Origin: Streptomyces olivochromogenes
GTDB taxonomy: Bacteria > Actinomycetota > Actinomycetes > Streptomycetales > Streptomycetaceae
Length of the DNA stretch: 43,822 nt
Assembly: GCF_021538895.1 (NCBI RefSeq)
Contig: NZ_JADDRL010000079.1
Coordinates: 1 to 43,822, forward strand
Reading direction: 5' to 3'
The notes under the pieces were generated by a model that saw only the letters and a program-made list of their open reading frames with translations, ran no database searches and was not told the origin of the DNA. Shown in pieces: positions 1 to 7,552 of this stretch (position 1 is the first letter of the stretch; every line of letters starts with the position of its first letter). A program made the position numbers and the translations under genes.

Positions 1-1
1 G

Positions 2-1210
2 GACCGCTCGCACGCCGACTCCGGCATCGCCAAGGGGCGGCCGCCGCAGCGACCGAGGGAACCCGGGGGCGGCCTGCTGATGGGCCGGCCCTTCGGCGTG
101 CCCGTGTACGTGGCGCCGAGCTGGTTCCTCGTCGCCGCCCTGATCACCTGGGTGTTCGGCGGCCAGTTGGACCGGGTGCTGCCCGAGCTCGGCGCCGCCC
201 GCTACCTGGTCTCCCTCTTCTTCGCCGTCGCCTTCTACGCCTCCGTGCTGGTCCACGAACTCGCCCACACGGTCGCCGCGATCCGCTACAAGCTCCCGGT
301 CCGCCGCATCCAGCTCCAGTTCTTCGGCGGCGTCTCGGAGATCGAGAAGGAAGCGGAGACACCGGGACGCGAGTTCGTGCTGGCCTTCGTCGGCCCGCTG
401 CTCTCCCTGGTCCTCGCCGGGCTCTTCTACCTCGCCATGCAGCCCGTCCGGCCCGGCACGGTCCCCGGCGTCCTGCTGGCCGGCCTGATGATCTCCAACC
501 TCATCGTGGCCGCCTTCAACCTCCTGCCCGGCCTCCCCCTCGACGGCGGCCGCATGCTCCGCGCCGTCGTCTGGAAGATCACCGGCAAGCCCATGAGCGG
601 CACCGTGGCCGCCGCCTGGGTCGGCCGCGCCCTCGCCATCTCCGTCCTGATCGGCCTCCCGCTGCTCAACCAGTCCGGCACCTTCGGCTCCGGCCACGAG
701 GAAATCAGCGGCATGGACACCGTCACGGACGCCCTACTCGCCGCCATCCTCGCCGCGATCATCTGGACCGGAGCCGGCAACAGCCTGCGCATGGCACGCC
801 TGCGCGAACACCTGCCGGAACTGCGCGCCCGCAACCTCACCCGCCGGGCCGTCCCGGTCGAGACCGACACCCCGCTCTCCGAGGCCCTGCGCCGCGCCAA
901 CGCCGCCGGGGCCCGCGCCCTGGTCGTCGTCGACGCCGACGGCAACCCCCTGTCCCTGGTCCGCGAGGCCGCCATCGTCGGCGTACCCGAACACCGCCGT
1001 CCCTGGGTCGCCGTCAGCGGCCTGGCCCAGGACCTCACCGACGGCATGCGCGTCTCGGCGGAACTCGCGGGGGAGGACCTCCTCGACGCCCTGCGGGCCA
1101 CCCCGGCCACGGAGTACCTCGTCGTCGAGGAGACCGGGGAGATCTACGGCGTCCTGTCCGCCGCCGACGTCGAGCGCGCCTTCGTCAAGGCGATGGCCAG
1201 GCCCGCGTAA
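2..1210 (+). CDS. Site-2 protease family (M50) membrane metalloprotease with CBS domains, 5' end outside window
   Basis: Zinc-dependent intramembrane protease of the M50/S2P family, expected to cut membrane-bound substrates within the bilayer. The frame is open from base 2 with no start codon before the ATG at 80, and the codons before that ATG read like a typical Gly/Pro-rich cytosolic N-terminus, so the true start probably lies upstream of the window; ATG 80 is the only start inside it and has a poor ribosome site. Counting from ATG 80, the zinc motif HELAH is at residues 59-63 and the third ligand region LPLDGG has its Asp at about 155. Several hydrophobic segments lie between residues 10 and 235. 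The C-terminal third (about 255-370) looks like a pair of CBS modules. It sits 66 bp upstream of trmI on the same strand. The natural substrate cannot be read from the sequence. Confidence 0.88.
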   Translation, partial: DRSHADSGIAKGRPPQRPREPGGGLLMGRPFGVPVYVAPSWFLVAALITWVFGGQLDRVLPELGAARYLVSLFFAVAFYASVLVHELAHTVAAIRYKLPVRRIQLQFFGGVSEIEKEAETPGREFVLAFVGPLLSLVLAGLFYLAMQPVRPGTVPGVLLAGLMISNLIVAAFNLLPGLPLDGGRMLRAVVWKITGKPMSGTVAAAWVGRALAISVLIGLPLLNQSGTFGSGHEEISGMDTVTDALLAAILAAIIWTGAGNSLRMARLREHLPELRARNLTRRAVPVETDTPLSEALRRANAAGARALVVVDADGNPLSLVREAAIVGVPEHRRPWVAVSGLAQDLTDGMRVSAELAGEDLLDALRATPATEYLVVEETGEIYGVLSAADVERAFVKAMARPA

Positions 1211-1264
1211 CGAGCCCCCCAAGGGCGGGGAAACGGCGTGGTCCGAGGGGCCCGCGGGGACCGG

Positions 1265-1270
1265 TAGGCT
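1265..1270 (+). promoter_or_regulatory. Candidate -10 box (TAGGCT) giving a leaderless trmI transcript
   Basis: TAGGCT is followed by exactly six bases and then the trmI ATG at 1277. With standard -10 spacing, transcription would start on the A of the start codon. No Shine-Dalgarno sequence precedes the ATG, which fits a leaderless mRNA. No convincing -35 box is seen. Confidence 0.45.
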
Positions 1271-1276
1271 GTTCAC

Positions 1277-2179
1277 ATGTCCGAACCGACCGGTGCCGCC
1301 CGCAGGCGCGGGCCCTTCAAGGTCGGGGACCAGGTTCAGCTGACCGACCCCAAGGGCCGCCACTACACGTTCACGCTCGAAGCCGGGAAGAACTTCCACA
1401 CCCACAAGGGATCCTTCCCCCACGACGAGCTGATCGGCGCTCCCGAGGGCAGCGTTGTCCGCACCACCGGAAACGTCGCCTACCTCGCGCTGCGCCCCCT
1501 GCTCCCCGACTACGTCCTGTCCATGCCCCGCGGGGCGGCCGTCGTCTACCCCAAGGACGCCGGACAGATCCTCGCCTTCGCCGACATCTTCCCCGGCGCC
1601 CGCGTCGTGGAGGCGGGCGTCGGCTCCGGCTCGCTCAGCAGCTTCCTGCTGCGCGCCATCGGGGACCAGGGCATGCTGCACTCCTACGAGCGCCGCGCGG
1701 ACTTCGCCGAGATCGCCCAGCAGAACGTCGAGCGCTACTTCGGCGGTACGCACCCGGCGTGGCAGCTCACCGTCGGCGACCTCCAGGACAACCTCAGCGA
1801 CACCGACGTCGACCGCGTCATCCTCGACATGCTGGCCCCCTGGGAGTGCCTGGAGGCCGTCTCCAAGGCGCTCGTGCCCGGCGGCATCCTGTGCTGCTAC
1901 GTGGCGACCACCACCCAGCTCGCCCGGACCGTCGAGTCCATCCGCGAGATCGGCTGCTTCAACGAGCCGACCTCCTGGGAGACGATGATCCGCAACTGGC
2001 ACATCGAGGGCCTGGCCGTCCGCCCGGACCACCGGATGATCGGCCACACCGGCTTCCTGCTCACCGCCCGCCGCCTCGCGGACGGCGTCGAGCCGCCCAT
2101 GCGCCGCCGCCGCCCCGCCAAGGGCGCCTACGGCGAGGACTACGCCGGCCCCAACGCCGACGGCGGCGCCGGCCGCTGA
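1277..2179 (+). CDS. trmI: tRNA (adenine-58-N1)-methyltransferase TrmI
   Basis: SAM-dependent enzyme that methylates N1 of adenine 58 in the T-loop of tRNA, normally as a homotetramer in the cytoplasm. The 300-residue protein has a small N-terminal beta domain (about 10-75) and a Rossmann methyltransferase domain. The SAM-binding motif VVEAGVGSGS lies at about 109-118, and the acidic motif LDMLAPWE, typical of actinobacterial TrmI, is near 185. Length matches the family (about 280-300). Start chosen at ATG 1277, which has no ribosome site but sits at the transcription start predicted by the TAGGCT box. In many actinomycetes trmI lies immediately upstream of the proteasomal ATPase gene; here two genes intervene. 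A 21-bp hairpin ends the unit. The product call is well supported by length and motifs. Confidence 0.93.
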   Translation: MSEPTGAARRRGPFKVGDQVQLTDPKGRHYTFTLEAGKNFHTHKGSFPHDELIGAPEGSVVRTTGNVAYLALRPLLPDYVLSMPRGAAVVYPKDAGQILAFADIFPGARVVEAGVGSGSLSSFLLRAIGDQGMLHSYERRADFAEIAQQNVERYFGGTHPAWQLTVGDLQDNLSDTDVDRVILDMLAPWECLEAVSKALVPGGILCCYVATTTQLARTVESIREIGCFNEPTSWETMIRNWHIEGLAVRPDHRMIGHTGFLLTARRLADGVEPPMRRRRPAKGAYGEDYAGPNADGGAGR

Positions 2180-2207
2180 GCCGAGCCCCGCACCGCGACC
2201 AACGCAA

Positions 2208-2259
2208 GGGCGCCGTGCCCCAGTTCCCCGGACGGTTCGGGAACTGGGGCACGGCGCCC
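2208..2259 (+). terminator. Strong hairpin terminator after trmI
   Basis: Perfect 21-bp inverted repeat: arms 2208-2228 and 2239-2259 with a 10-base loop. It has no U-tract, as is common for Streptomyces terminators. It lies 29 bp after the trmI stop and before the promoter region of the next gene. Confidence 0.85.
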
Positions 2260-2392
2260 ACGCGTTGACCGGACACCGGGATCCGCACGGCACGAGCCGC
2301 AGGAACCTCGGACCCCACCGTTCCCCGCCACTGTGACGTGTGGCACCATGCTGGCCACCCCACCGGCACAGCCACCGCAGGAGACACTCCTA

Positions 2393-2974
2393 GTGCAGCA
2401 CTCCGCCGTCCCGGAACTCGCGCACACCGACGCCCGCGCCCTTCACTGGGTCGCCACGGCGACCGCTGTCGCCAGCGTCGTGGCCCTCTCCTCCGTCGTG
2501 CAGCCGGGCTCGGCCAAGGCCGCCCCGCCCGCCGCCGGCACCAGGACGCAGTCCGCCCCCTCGGCCGTCGCCCCGCCCGCCACCACCGGGGTCGACTTCC
2601 CCTTGGAATGCGGTCCGGTGAAGGTCGTGGTGAAGAAGAAGGCCGCCGGAGACCTCGACGGCGACGGCCGGCCGGAAACAGTCGTCGTGGCGCACTGCGA
2701 CGCCCCCATGGGCACCCCGCCGGACGCTGTCTATGTCCTCACGCAGGCCGCCGAGGCGACCAGCCCCCGGGTCGTCGCCACGCTCGTCGACCCCAAGGAC
2801 CGGCTCACGGTCACCGACTTCACCGTCCGCGCCGGAGCCGTCACGGCGACCCTGCTCGGCTATTCCACGTCCGACGTGCCGAGTTGCTGCCCCGACGTGC
2901 GGACCGGGGCCAAGTGGCAGTGGAACGGGAGCGCGTTCATCCGCTCCACGCCCGCGGCGGCCCACAGCGTGTGA
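2393..2974 (+). CDS. Putative exported protein of unknown function with an Asp-rich calcium-binding-like motif
   Basis: Not recognised as a named family. The 193-residue product has a hydrophobic segment at about residues 17-37 followed by an Ala/Pro-rich low-complexity linker, resembling a long signal peptide or membrane anchor. The folded part begins near residue 65. It contains DLDGDGRPE, an EF-hand/FG-GAP-like calcium loop, and four Cys residues (in LECGP, AHCDA and PSCCP) that could form disulfides outside the cell. GTG 2393 was chosen because AGGAG lies 9 bases upstream; ATG 2348 or GTG 2333 in the same frame are alternatives that would lengthen the N-terminus by 15 or 20 residues. It is isolated between the trmI terminator and a convergent ferredoxin gene 65 bp away. 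Secretion is an inference. Confidence 0.7.
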   Translation: MQHSAVPELAHTDARALHWVATATAVASVVALSSVVQPGSAKAAPPAAGTRTQSAPSAVAPPATTGVDFPLECGPVKVVVKKKAAGDLDGDGRPETVVVAHCDAPMGTPPDAVYVLTQAAEATSPRVVATLVDPKDRLTVTDFTVRAGAVTATLLGYSTSDVPSCCPDVRTGAKWQWNGSAFIRSTPAAAHSV

Positions 2975-3039
2975 AACTCCCGGGCGCGGGCCCGGGGGTG
3001 TGAGAAATCAGACATTGCTCACGGCGCGTGCCTCAAGGG

Positions 3040-3345
3040 TCACTCCGCGTCCGGCCCGTAGACCTCAACCTTGTCCAGAACCCGACGTACATGGATACAG
3101 TCGCCCGGGCATTCCCTGGCCGAGTCCACCACGTCCGCGAGAAGCGGCAACGGCACCGCCGTCACTGCCCCCTTGGCCTGCAGCAGCTCGTCGTCAGGAC
3201 CCTTCACGTAGGCCAGTCCGTCGATGTCCAGCTCGAACACCTCGGGCGCGTACTGGGCGCAGATCCCGTCGCCCGTACACAGGTCCTGGTCGATCCAGAC
3301 CTCCAGCGCCTCGCCGCCGCTTCGGGTCTCCTGCTGCACGCTCAT
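3040..3345 (-). CDS. [3Fe-4S]-type ferredoxin
   Basis: Small acidic electron carrier of 101 residues. Aligned with Pyrococcus-type ferredoxins, the pattern C-x2-D-x2-C (CTGDGIC) has Asp in place of the second cluster Cys, and the usual fourth position before Pro is Ala (APEVF instead of CPEVF). The remaining Cys is in ECPGDC. Three proper ligands point to a [3Fe-4S] cluster, as in many actinomycete ferredoxins that serve cytochromes P450. The ATG at 3345 was chosen because GGCAGGAG sits just upstream; an in-frame ATG four codons earlier (3357) is less well placed. It is transcribed away from arc; the 244-bp gap carries promoter elements for both. The redox partner is unknown; a P450 lies in this window but 22 kb away. 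Confidence 0.9.
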   Translation of the reverse strand: MSVQQETRSGGEALEVWIDQDLCTGDGICAQYAPEVFELDIDGLAYVKGPDDELLQAKGAVTAVPLPLLADVVDSARECPGDCIHVRRVLDKVEVYGPDAE

Positions 3346-3499
3346 ATCTCCTGCCATTTCTGCGCCGAGCTGCACGGGAATCCGGCCAGCTCTGACGGGT
3401 GTTGAACGGTTCGAGCCTACCTCTGGCGGCTTCCCAATCATGTTCGGTGGGTATTCCCCTGGCGTGAGGGAGAGCGCAAGGGTGAAGATCGGACACTCC

Positions 3500-3554
3500 T
3501 TGACAGTCTTTGTGATCTAGGGGTTTCAATCGACACCCACCCAGGTAGGGTCTG
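3500..3554 (+). promoter_or_regulatory. Candidate promoter elements upstream of arc
   Basis: Two elements are visible: a consensus-like -35 hexamer TTGACA at 3500-3505, and a -10-like TAGGGT (within TAGGGTCTG) at 3546-3554. They are 40 bp apart, so they cannot be one promoter. The first might pair with a weak AT-rich -10 near 3524-3530. The same nonamer occurs upstream of pup. Tentative. Confidence 0.3.
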
Positions 3555-3589
3555 GAAGCGTCCAGCTCCCCTTGGAGGAGGTGAGGACC

Positions 3590-5356
3590 GTGGCAGCCCA
3601 CGACGACGACATGAACCGCGGCATCCGCCCGGGACGAGGGTCCGAGGACCCGGCCGGGCAGATCGCCTACCTTGAGCAGGAGATCGCCGTCCTGCGACGC
3701 AAGCTCGCCGACTCTCCGCGACACACGAGGATTCTCGAAGAGCGGATCGTCGAGCTGCAGACCAATCTGGCCGGCGTGTCCGCCCAGAACGAGCGGCTCG
3801 CCAACACGCTCCGCGAGGCCCGCGACCAGATCGTGGCACTCAAGGAAGAGGTCGACCGGCTCGCACAGCCGCCCGCCGGCTTCGGTGTCTTCCTGCAGGC
3901 GAACGAGGACGGCACGGCCGACATCTTCACCGGCGGCCGCAAGCTGCGGGTGAACGTCAGCCCCAGCGTCGACCTCGACGACCTCAGGCGCGGCCAGGAG
4001 GTCATGCTCAACGAGGCGCTCAACGTGGTCGAGGCCATGGAGTACGAGCGCGTCGGGGACATCGTCACCCTCAAGGAGATCCTTGAGGACGGCGAGCGCG
4101 CCCTGGTGCTCGGGCACACCGACGAGGAACGGGTGGTGCGGCTCGCCGAGCCGCTGCTGGACGTCACCATCCGCCCCGGCGACGCCCTGCTGCTCGAACC
4201 CCGCTCCGGGTACGTCTACGAGGTCGTCCCCAAGAGCGAGGTCGAGGAACTCGTCCTCGAAGAGGTCCCCGACATCGGCTACGAGCAGATCGGCGGCCTC
4301 GGCAACCAGATCGAGGCCATCCGCGACGCGGTCGAGCTCCCGTACCTCTACCCGGACCTGTTCAAGGAGCACGAACTGCGTCCGCCCAAGGGAGTCCTGC
4401 TCTACGGACCTCCCGGATGCGGCAAGACGCTCATCGCCAAGGCCGTCGCCAACTCGCTCGCCAAGAAGGTGGCCGAGGTCACCGGGCAGGCCGCCGGCAA
4501 GAGCTTCTTCCTCAACATCAAGGGCCCCGAGCTCCTGAACAAGTACGTCGGCGAGACCGAGCGGCAGATCCGCCTCGTCTTCCAGCGCGCACGGGAGAAG
4601 GCCAGCGAGGGCACCCCCGTGATCGTCTTCTTCGACGAGATGGAGTCCCTCTTCCGCACCCGCGGCTCCGGCGTCAGCTCGGACGTGGAGAACACCATCG
4701 TCCCCCAGCTGCTCGCCGAGATCGACGGTGTCGAGGGCCTGCAGAACGTGGTCGTGATCGGCGCCTCCAACCGTGAGGACATGATCGACCCCGCCATCCT
4801 GCGCCCCGGCCGACTCGACGTGAAGATCAAGATCGAGCGTCCGGACGCCGAAGCGGCCAAGGACATCTTCGGCAAGTACCTCACCGAGCGCCTCCCGCTG
4901 CACGCCGACGACCTCGGCGAACACGGCGGCAGCAAGGAAACCACCGTCCAGAGCATGATCCAGACGGCGGTCGAGCACATGTACGCCGAATCCGAGGAAA
5001 ACCGCTTCCTGGAAGTCACCTACGCCAATGGCGACAAGGAAGTCCTCTACTTCAAGGACTTCAACTCCGGCGCCATGATCGAAAACATTGTCGGACGCGC
5101 CAAGAAAATGGCGATCAAGGAATTCCTCGAACACAACCAGAAGGGTCTCCGCGTCTCCCACCTGCTCCAGGCCTGCGTGGACGAGTTCAAGGAGAACGAG
5201 GACCTGCCCAACACCACCAACCCGGACGACTGGGCCCGAATCTCCGGAAAGAAGGGCGAGCGGATCGTGTACATCCGTACCCTCATCACCGGAAAGCAGG
5301 GTGCGGACACCGGACGCTCCATCGACACGGTGGCGAACACCGGCCAGTACCTGTAA
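3590..5356 (+). CDS. arc: Proteasome-associated AAA+ ATPase Arc (Mpa homologue)
   Basis: Hexameric ring ATPase that recognises Pup on tagged proteins, unfolds them and threads them into the 20S proteasome. The 588-residue protein has a Pup-binding coiled coil at about 20-75, tandem OB folds at about 80-235, and one AAA+ module with Walker A GPPGCGKT at 273-280 and Walker B FFDEME near 345. The C-terminus is GQYL, the docking motif that fits pockets on the PrcA ring. Start is GTG 3590, preceded by GGAGGAGG; an in-frame TTG at 3572 lies inside that ribosome site and is rejected. Length agrees with the actinobacterial ARC family. It ends in a hairpin with a T-tract. Divergent from the ferredoxin and upstream of dop, pup and prcBA. 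Confidence 0.98.
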   Translation: MAAHDDDMNRGIRPGRGSEDPAGQIAYLEQEIAVLRRKLADSPRHTRILEERIVELQTNLAGVSAQNERLANTLREARDQIVALKEEVDRLAQPPAGFGVFLQANEDGTADIFTGGRKLRVNVSPSVDLDDLRRGQEVMLNEALNVVEAMEYERVGDIVTLKEILEDGERALVLGHTDEERVVRLAEPLLDVTIRPGDALLLEPRSGYVYEVVPKSEVEELVLEEVPDIGYEQIGGLGNQIEAIRDAVELPYLYPDLFKEHELRPPKGVLLYGPPGCGKTLIAKAVANSLAKKVAEVTGQAAGKSFFLNIKGPELLNKYVGETERQIRLVFQRAREKASEGTPVIVFFDEMESLFRTRGSGVSSDVENTIVPQLLAEIDGVEGLQNVVVIGASNREDMIDPAILRPGRLDVKIKIERPDAEAAKDIFGKYLTERLPLHADDLGEHGGSKETTVQSMIQTAVEHMYAESEENRFLEVTYANGDKEVLYFKDFNSGAMIENIVGRAKKMAIKEFLEHNQKGLRVSHLLQACVDEFKENEDLPNTTNPDDWARISGKKGERIVYIRTLITGKQGADTGRSIDTVANTGQYL

Positions 5357-5364
5357 GAGCAGGG

Positions 5365-5408
5365 CGGCTGCGGGTGCCCTCGGCGGGTACCCGCAGCCGA
5401 CTGTTTTT
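5365..5408 (+). terminator. Rho-independent terminator after arc
   Basis: 11-bp perfect arms (5365-5375 and 5389-5399) followed by five T residues at 5404-5408. It separates arc from dop transcription. Confidence 0.85.
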
Positions 5409-5468
5409 CGGCCCACGGCTGGAGCAGGCAATGACGCAAATGATCTCCCCACCAGCGCAGAGGCGTTC

Positions 5469-5474
5469 TAGGCT
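5469..5474 (+). promoter_or_regulatory. Candidate -10 box upstream of dop
   Basis: TAGGCT lies about 115 bp upstream of the dop start and after the arc terminator, so dop probably has its own promoter with a leader of roughly 100 bases. The -35 region is not recognisable. Confidence 0.3.
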
Positions 5475-5588
5475 CTTTCCTACCGCCGAGTCGCGCAGTG
5501 CGGGGACGGGCACCGCACACGCACCGGAGCGCCAGCGGTACGTGAGCGGCGCCCACGACCGAGGGTGCCGCCGGGCAAGGAGGGCCGC

Positions 5589-7100
5589 ATGACCGTACGG
5601 CGAGTAATGGGCATCGAGACGGAGTACGGGATCTCCGTCCCCGGCCACCCCAACGCCAATGCCATGCTCACCTCGTCCCAGATCGTCAACGCCTACGCGG
5701 CGGCGATGCACCGGGCCCGACGGGCCCGCTGGGACTTCGAGGAGGAGAACCCGCTGCGGGACGCGCGAGGCTTCGACCTGGCCCGCGAGGCCGCCGACGC
5801 CAGCCAGCTCACCGACGAGGACATCGGCCTGGCCAACGTGATCCTCACCAACGGCGCGCGTCTCTACGTCGACCACGCCCACCCCGAATACAGCGCCCCC
5901 GAGGTCACCAACCCCCGCGACGCCGTCCTGTGGGACAAGGCCGGCGAGCGGATCATGGCCGAGGCCGCGGAGCGCGCCGCCCAGCTGCCCGGCGCCCAGC
6001 CGATCCACCTCTACAAGAACAACACCGACAACAAGGGCGCCTCCTACGGCACCCACGAGAACTACCTGATGAAGCGGGAGACCGCTTTCTCGGACATCGT
6101 CCGCCACCTCACGCCCTTCTTCGTCTCCCGCCAGGTCTTCGCCGGAGCGGGCCGTGTCGGCATCGGTCAGGACGGCCACGAACACGGCTTCCAGCTCAGC
6201 CAGCGCGCGGACTACTTCGAGGTCGAGGTCGGCCTGGAGACGACCCTCAAGCGTCCGATCATCAACACCCGCGACGAGCCGCACGCGGACGCCGAGAAGT
6301 ACCGTCGGCTGCACGTGATCATCGGCGACGCGAACCTGTCGGAGATCTCGACCTACCTGAAGCTCGGCACGACCGCCCTGGTCCTGTCCATGATCGAGGA
6401 CGGCTTCATCGCGGTCGACCTGGCGGTGGACCAGCCCGTACGCACCCTCCACCAGGTCTCCCACGACCCCGGCCTCAAGCGCCTGGTCACCCTCCGCAGC
6501 GGCCGCACGCTCACCGCGGTCCAGCTGCAGATGGAGTACTACGAGCTGTCGCGCAAGTACGTGGAGGAGCGCTTCGGCGCCGACGCGGACGAGCAGACCA
6601 AGGACGTCCTCTCCCGCTGGGAGGACACCCTGAACCGCCTGGAGAACGACCCCATGAGCCTCGCGGGGGAGCTGGACTGGGTGGCCAAGCGGGAGCTCAT
6701 GGAGGGCTACCGCCGCCGCGACGGCCTGGACTGGGATGCCGCCCGGCTGCACCTGGTCGACCTCCAGTACGCCGACGTGCGGGCCGAGAAGGGCCTGTAC
6801 AACCGTCTCGTGGCCCGCGGACGCATGAAGCGGCTCCTGGACGAGGCGGAGGTCGAGCGGGCCCGTACGAAGCCGCCGGAGGACACCCGGGCCTACTTCC
6901 GGGGCCGCTGCCTGGAGCAGTACGCCGACGACGTGGCCGCGGCGTCCTGGGACTCGGTCATTTTCGATCTCCCCGGGCGCGACAGCCTCCAGCGCGTCCC
7001 AACCCTGGAACCGCTACGCGGAACGCGTAATCACGTCAAGGAACTGCTGGACCGCTGCCGTACCGCGGAAGACCTGGTCAGGGTCCTGTCCGGCGGATGA
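5589..7100 (+). CDS. dop: Depupylase/deamidase Dop
   Basis: Enzyme of the carboxylate-amine/glutamine-synthetase fold that removes Pup from substrates and, where Pup ends in Gln, deamidates it. The 503-residue protein shows the Mg/ATP glutamate in GIETEYG (E10), the catalytic aspartate D95 in RLYVDHAHPE, and the Dop-specific insertion at about 40-78 that PafA lacks. The shared family signature INTRDEPHADAE follows around residue 230. ATG 5589 has GGAGGG seven bases upstream; ATG-less upstream codons are rejected. Since Pup here already ends in Glu, only the depupylase function should be needed. It lies 189 bp upstream of pup. Confidence 0.97.
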   Translation: MTVRRVMGIETEYGISVPGHPNANAMLTSSQIVNAYAAAMHRARRARWDFEEENPLRDARGFDLAREAADASQLTDEDIGLANVILTNGARLYVDHAHPEYSAPEVTNPRDAVLWDKAGERIMAEAAERAAQLPGAQPIHLYKNNTDNKGASYGTHENYLMKRETAFSDIVRHLTPFFVSRQVFAGAGRVGIGQDGHEHGFQLSQRADYFEVEVGLETTLKRPIINTRDEPHADAEKYRRLHVIIGDANLSEISTYLKLGTTALVLSMIEDGFIAVDLAVDQPVRTLHQVSHDPGLKRLVTLRSGRTLTAVQLQMEYYELSRKYVEERFGADADEQTKDVLSRWEDTLNRLENDPMSLAGELDWVAKRELMEGYRRRDGLDWDAARLHLVDLQYADVRAEKGLYNRLVARGRMKRLLDEAEVERARTKPPEDTRAYFRGRCLEQYADDVAAASWDSVIFDLPGRDSLQRVPTLEPLRGTRNHVKELLDRCRTAEDLVRVLSGG

Positions 7101-7213
7101 GCCGGCGCGGTGGGCGCACCGGGCGCACGGGGTGGAAATCCCGGCGCCCGGGAATCATCGAGGTGGCCCCCGTACGTTGGAGAAACTGCGGGGCCGATGT
7201 CGGACCCGGCTTG

Positions 7214-7222
7214 TAGGGTCTG
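7214..7222 (+). promoter_or_regulatory. Candidate -10 element upstream of pup
   Basis: TAGGGTCTG about 70 bp before the pup start. TAGGGT fits the Streptomyces TAnnnT -10 consensus, and the same nine bases occur before arc. No clear -35 is visible. Confidence 0.35.
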
Positions 7223-7289
7223 ATCATCACCGATCGGCAGGAATGCCGACCTGTCGACCATGTCGGGCGAACTGAGCGGGGTGAGGGTT

Positions 7290-7508
7290 ATGGCGACCAA
7301 GGACACCGGCGGCGGCCAGCAGAAGGCGACGCGCTCCACCGAGGAGGTCGAGGAGCAGACGCAGGATGCGCAGGACTCCGGGGACCTCAAGGAGCGGCAC
7401 GAGAAGCTGAGCGACGACGTGGACTCGGTCCTGGACGAGATCGACGACGTACTCGAGGAAAATGCCGAGGATTTCGTTCGAAGCTTCGTGCAAAAGGGTG
7501 GCGAGTAG
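7290..7508 (+). CDS. pup: Prokaryotic ubiquitin-like protein Pup
   Basis: Small, intrinsically disordered tag that PafA attaches through its C-terminal glutamate to lysines of target proteins, marking them for the Arc-proteasome. It has 72 residues, is highly acidic, and has a central helix-forming segment (about 30-58, rich in Asp/Glu/Leu/Val) that binds the Arc coiled coil. It ends in QKGGE, so the ligation-ready Glu is encoded directly and not made by deamidation of Gln as in mycobacteria. ATG 7290 follows GTGAGGG; an upstream in-frame ATG at 7260 would add ten residues and is less likely. It is followed 44 bp later by an HNH endonuclease gene and then prcBA. Confidence 0.98.
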   Translation: MATKDTGGGQQKATRSTEEVEEQTQDAQDSGDLKERHEKLSDDVDSVLDEIDDVLEENAEDFVRSFVQKGGE

Positions 7509-7552
7509 AGGTCGTTGAGCCGCTTCCTCCTTCAGTTCGAAGGTTGTGGGGG

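Noticed and set aside
3194..5452. Long open frame antisense to arc
   Set aside because: A mirror of the strongly biased codons of arc; the arc protein is complete and conserved, and the antisense translation has no recognisable domain.
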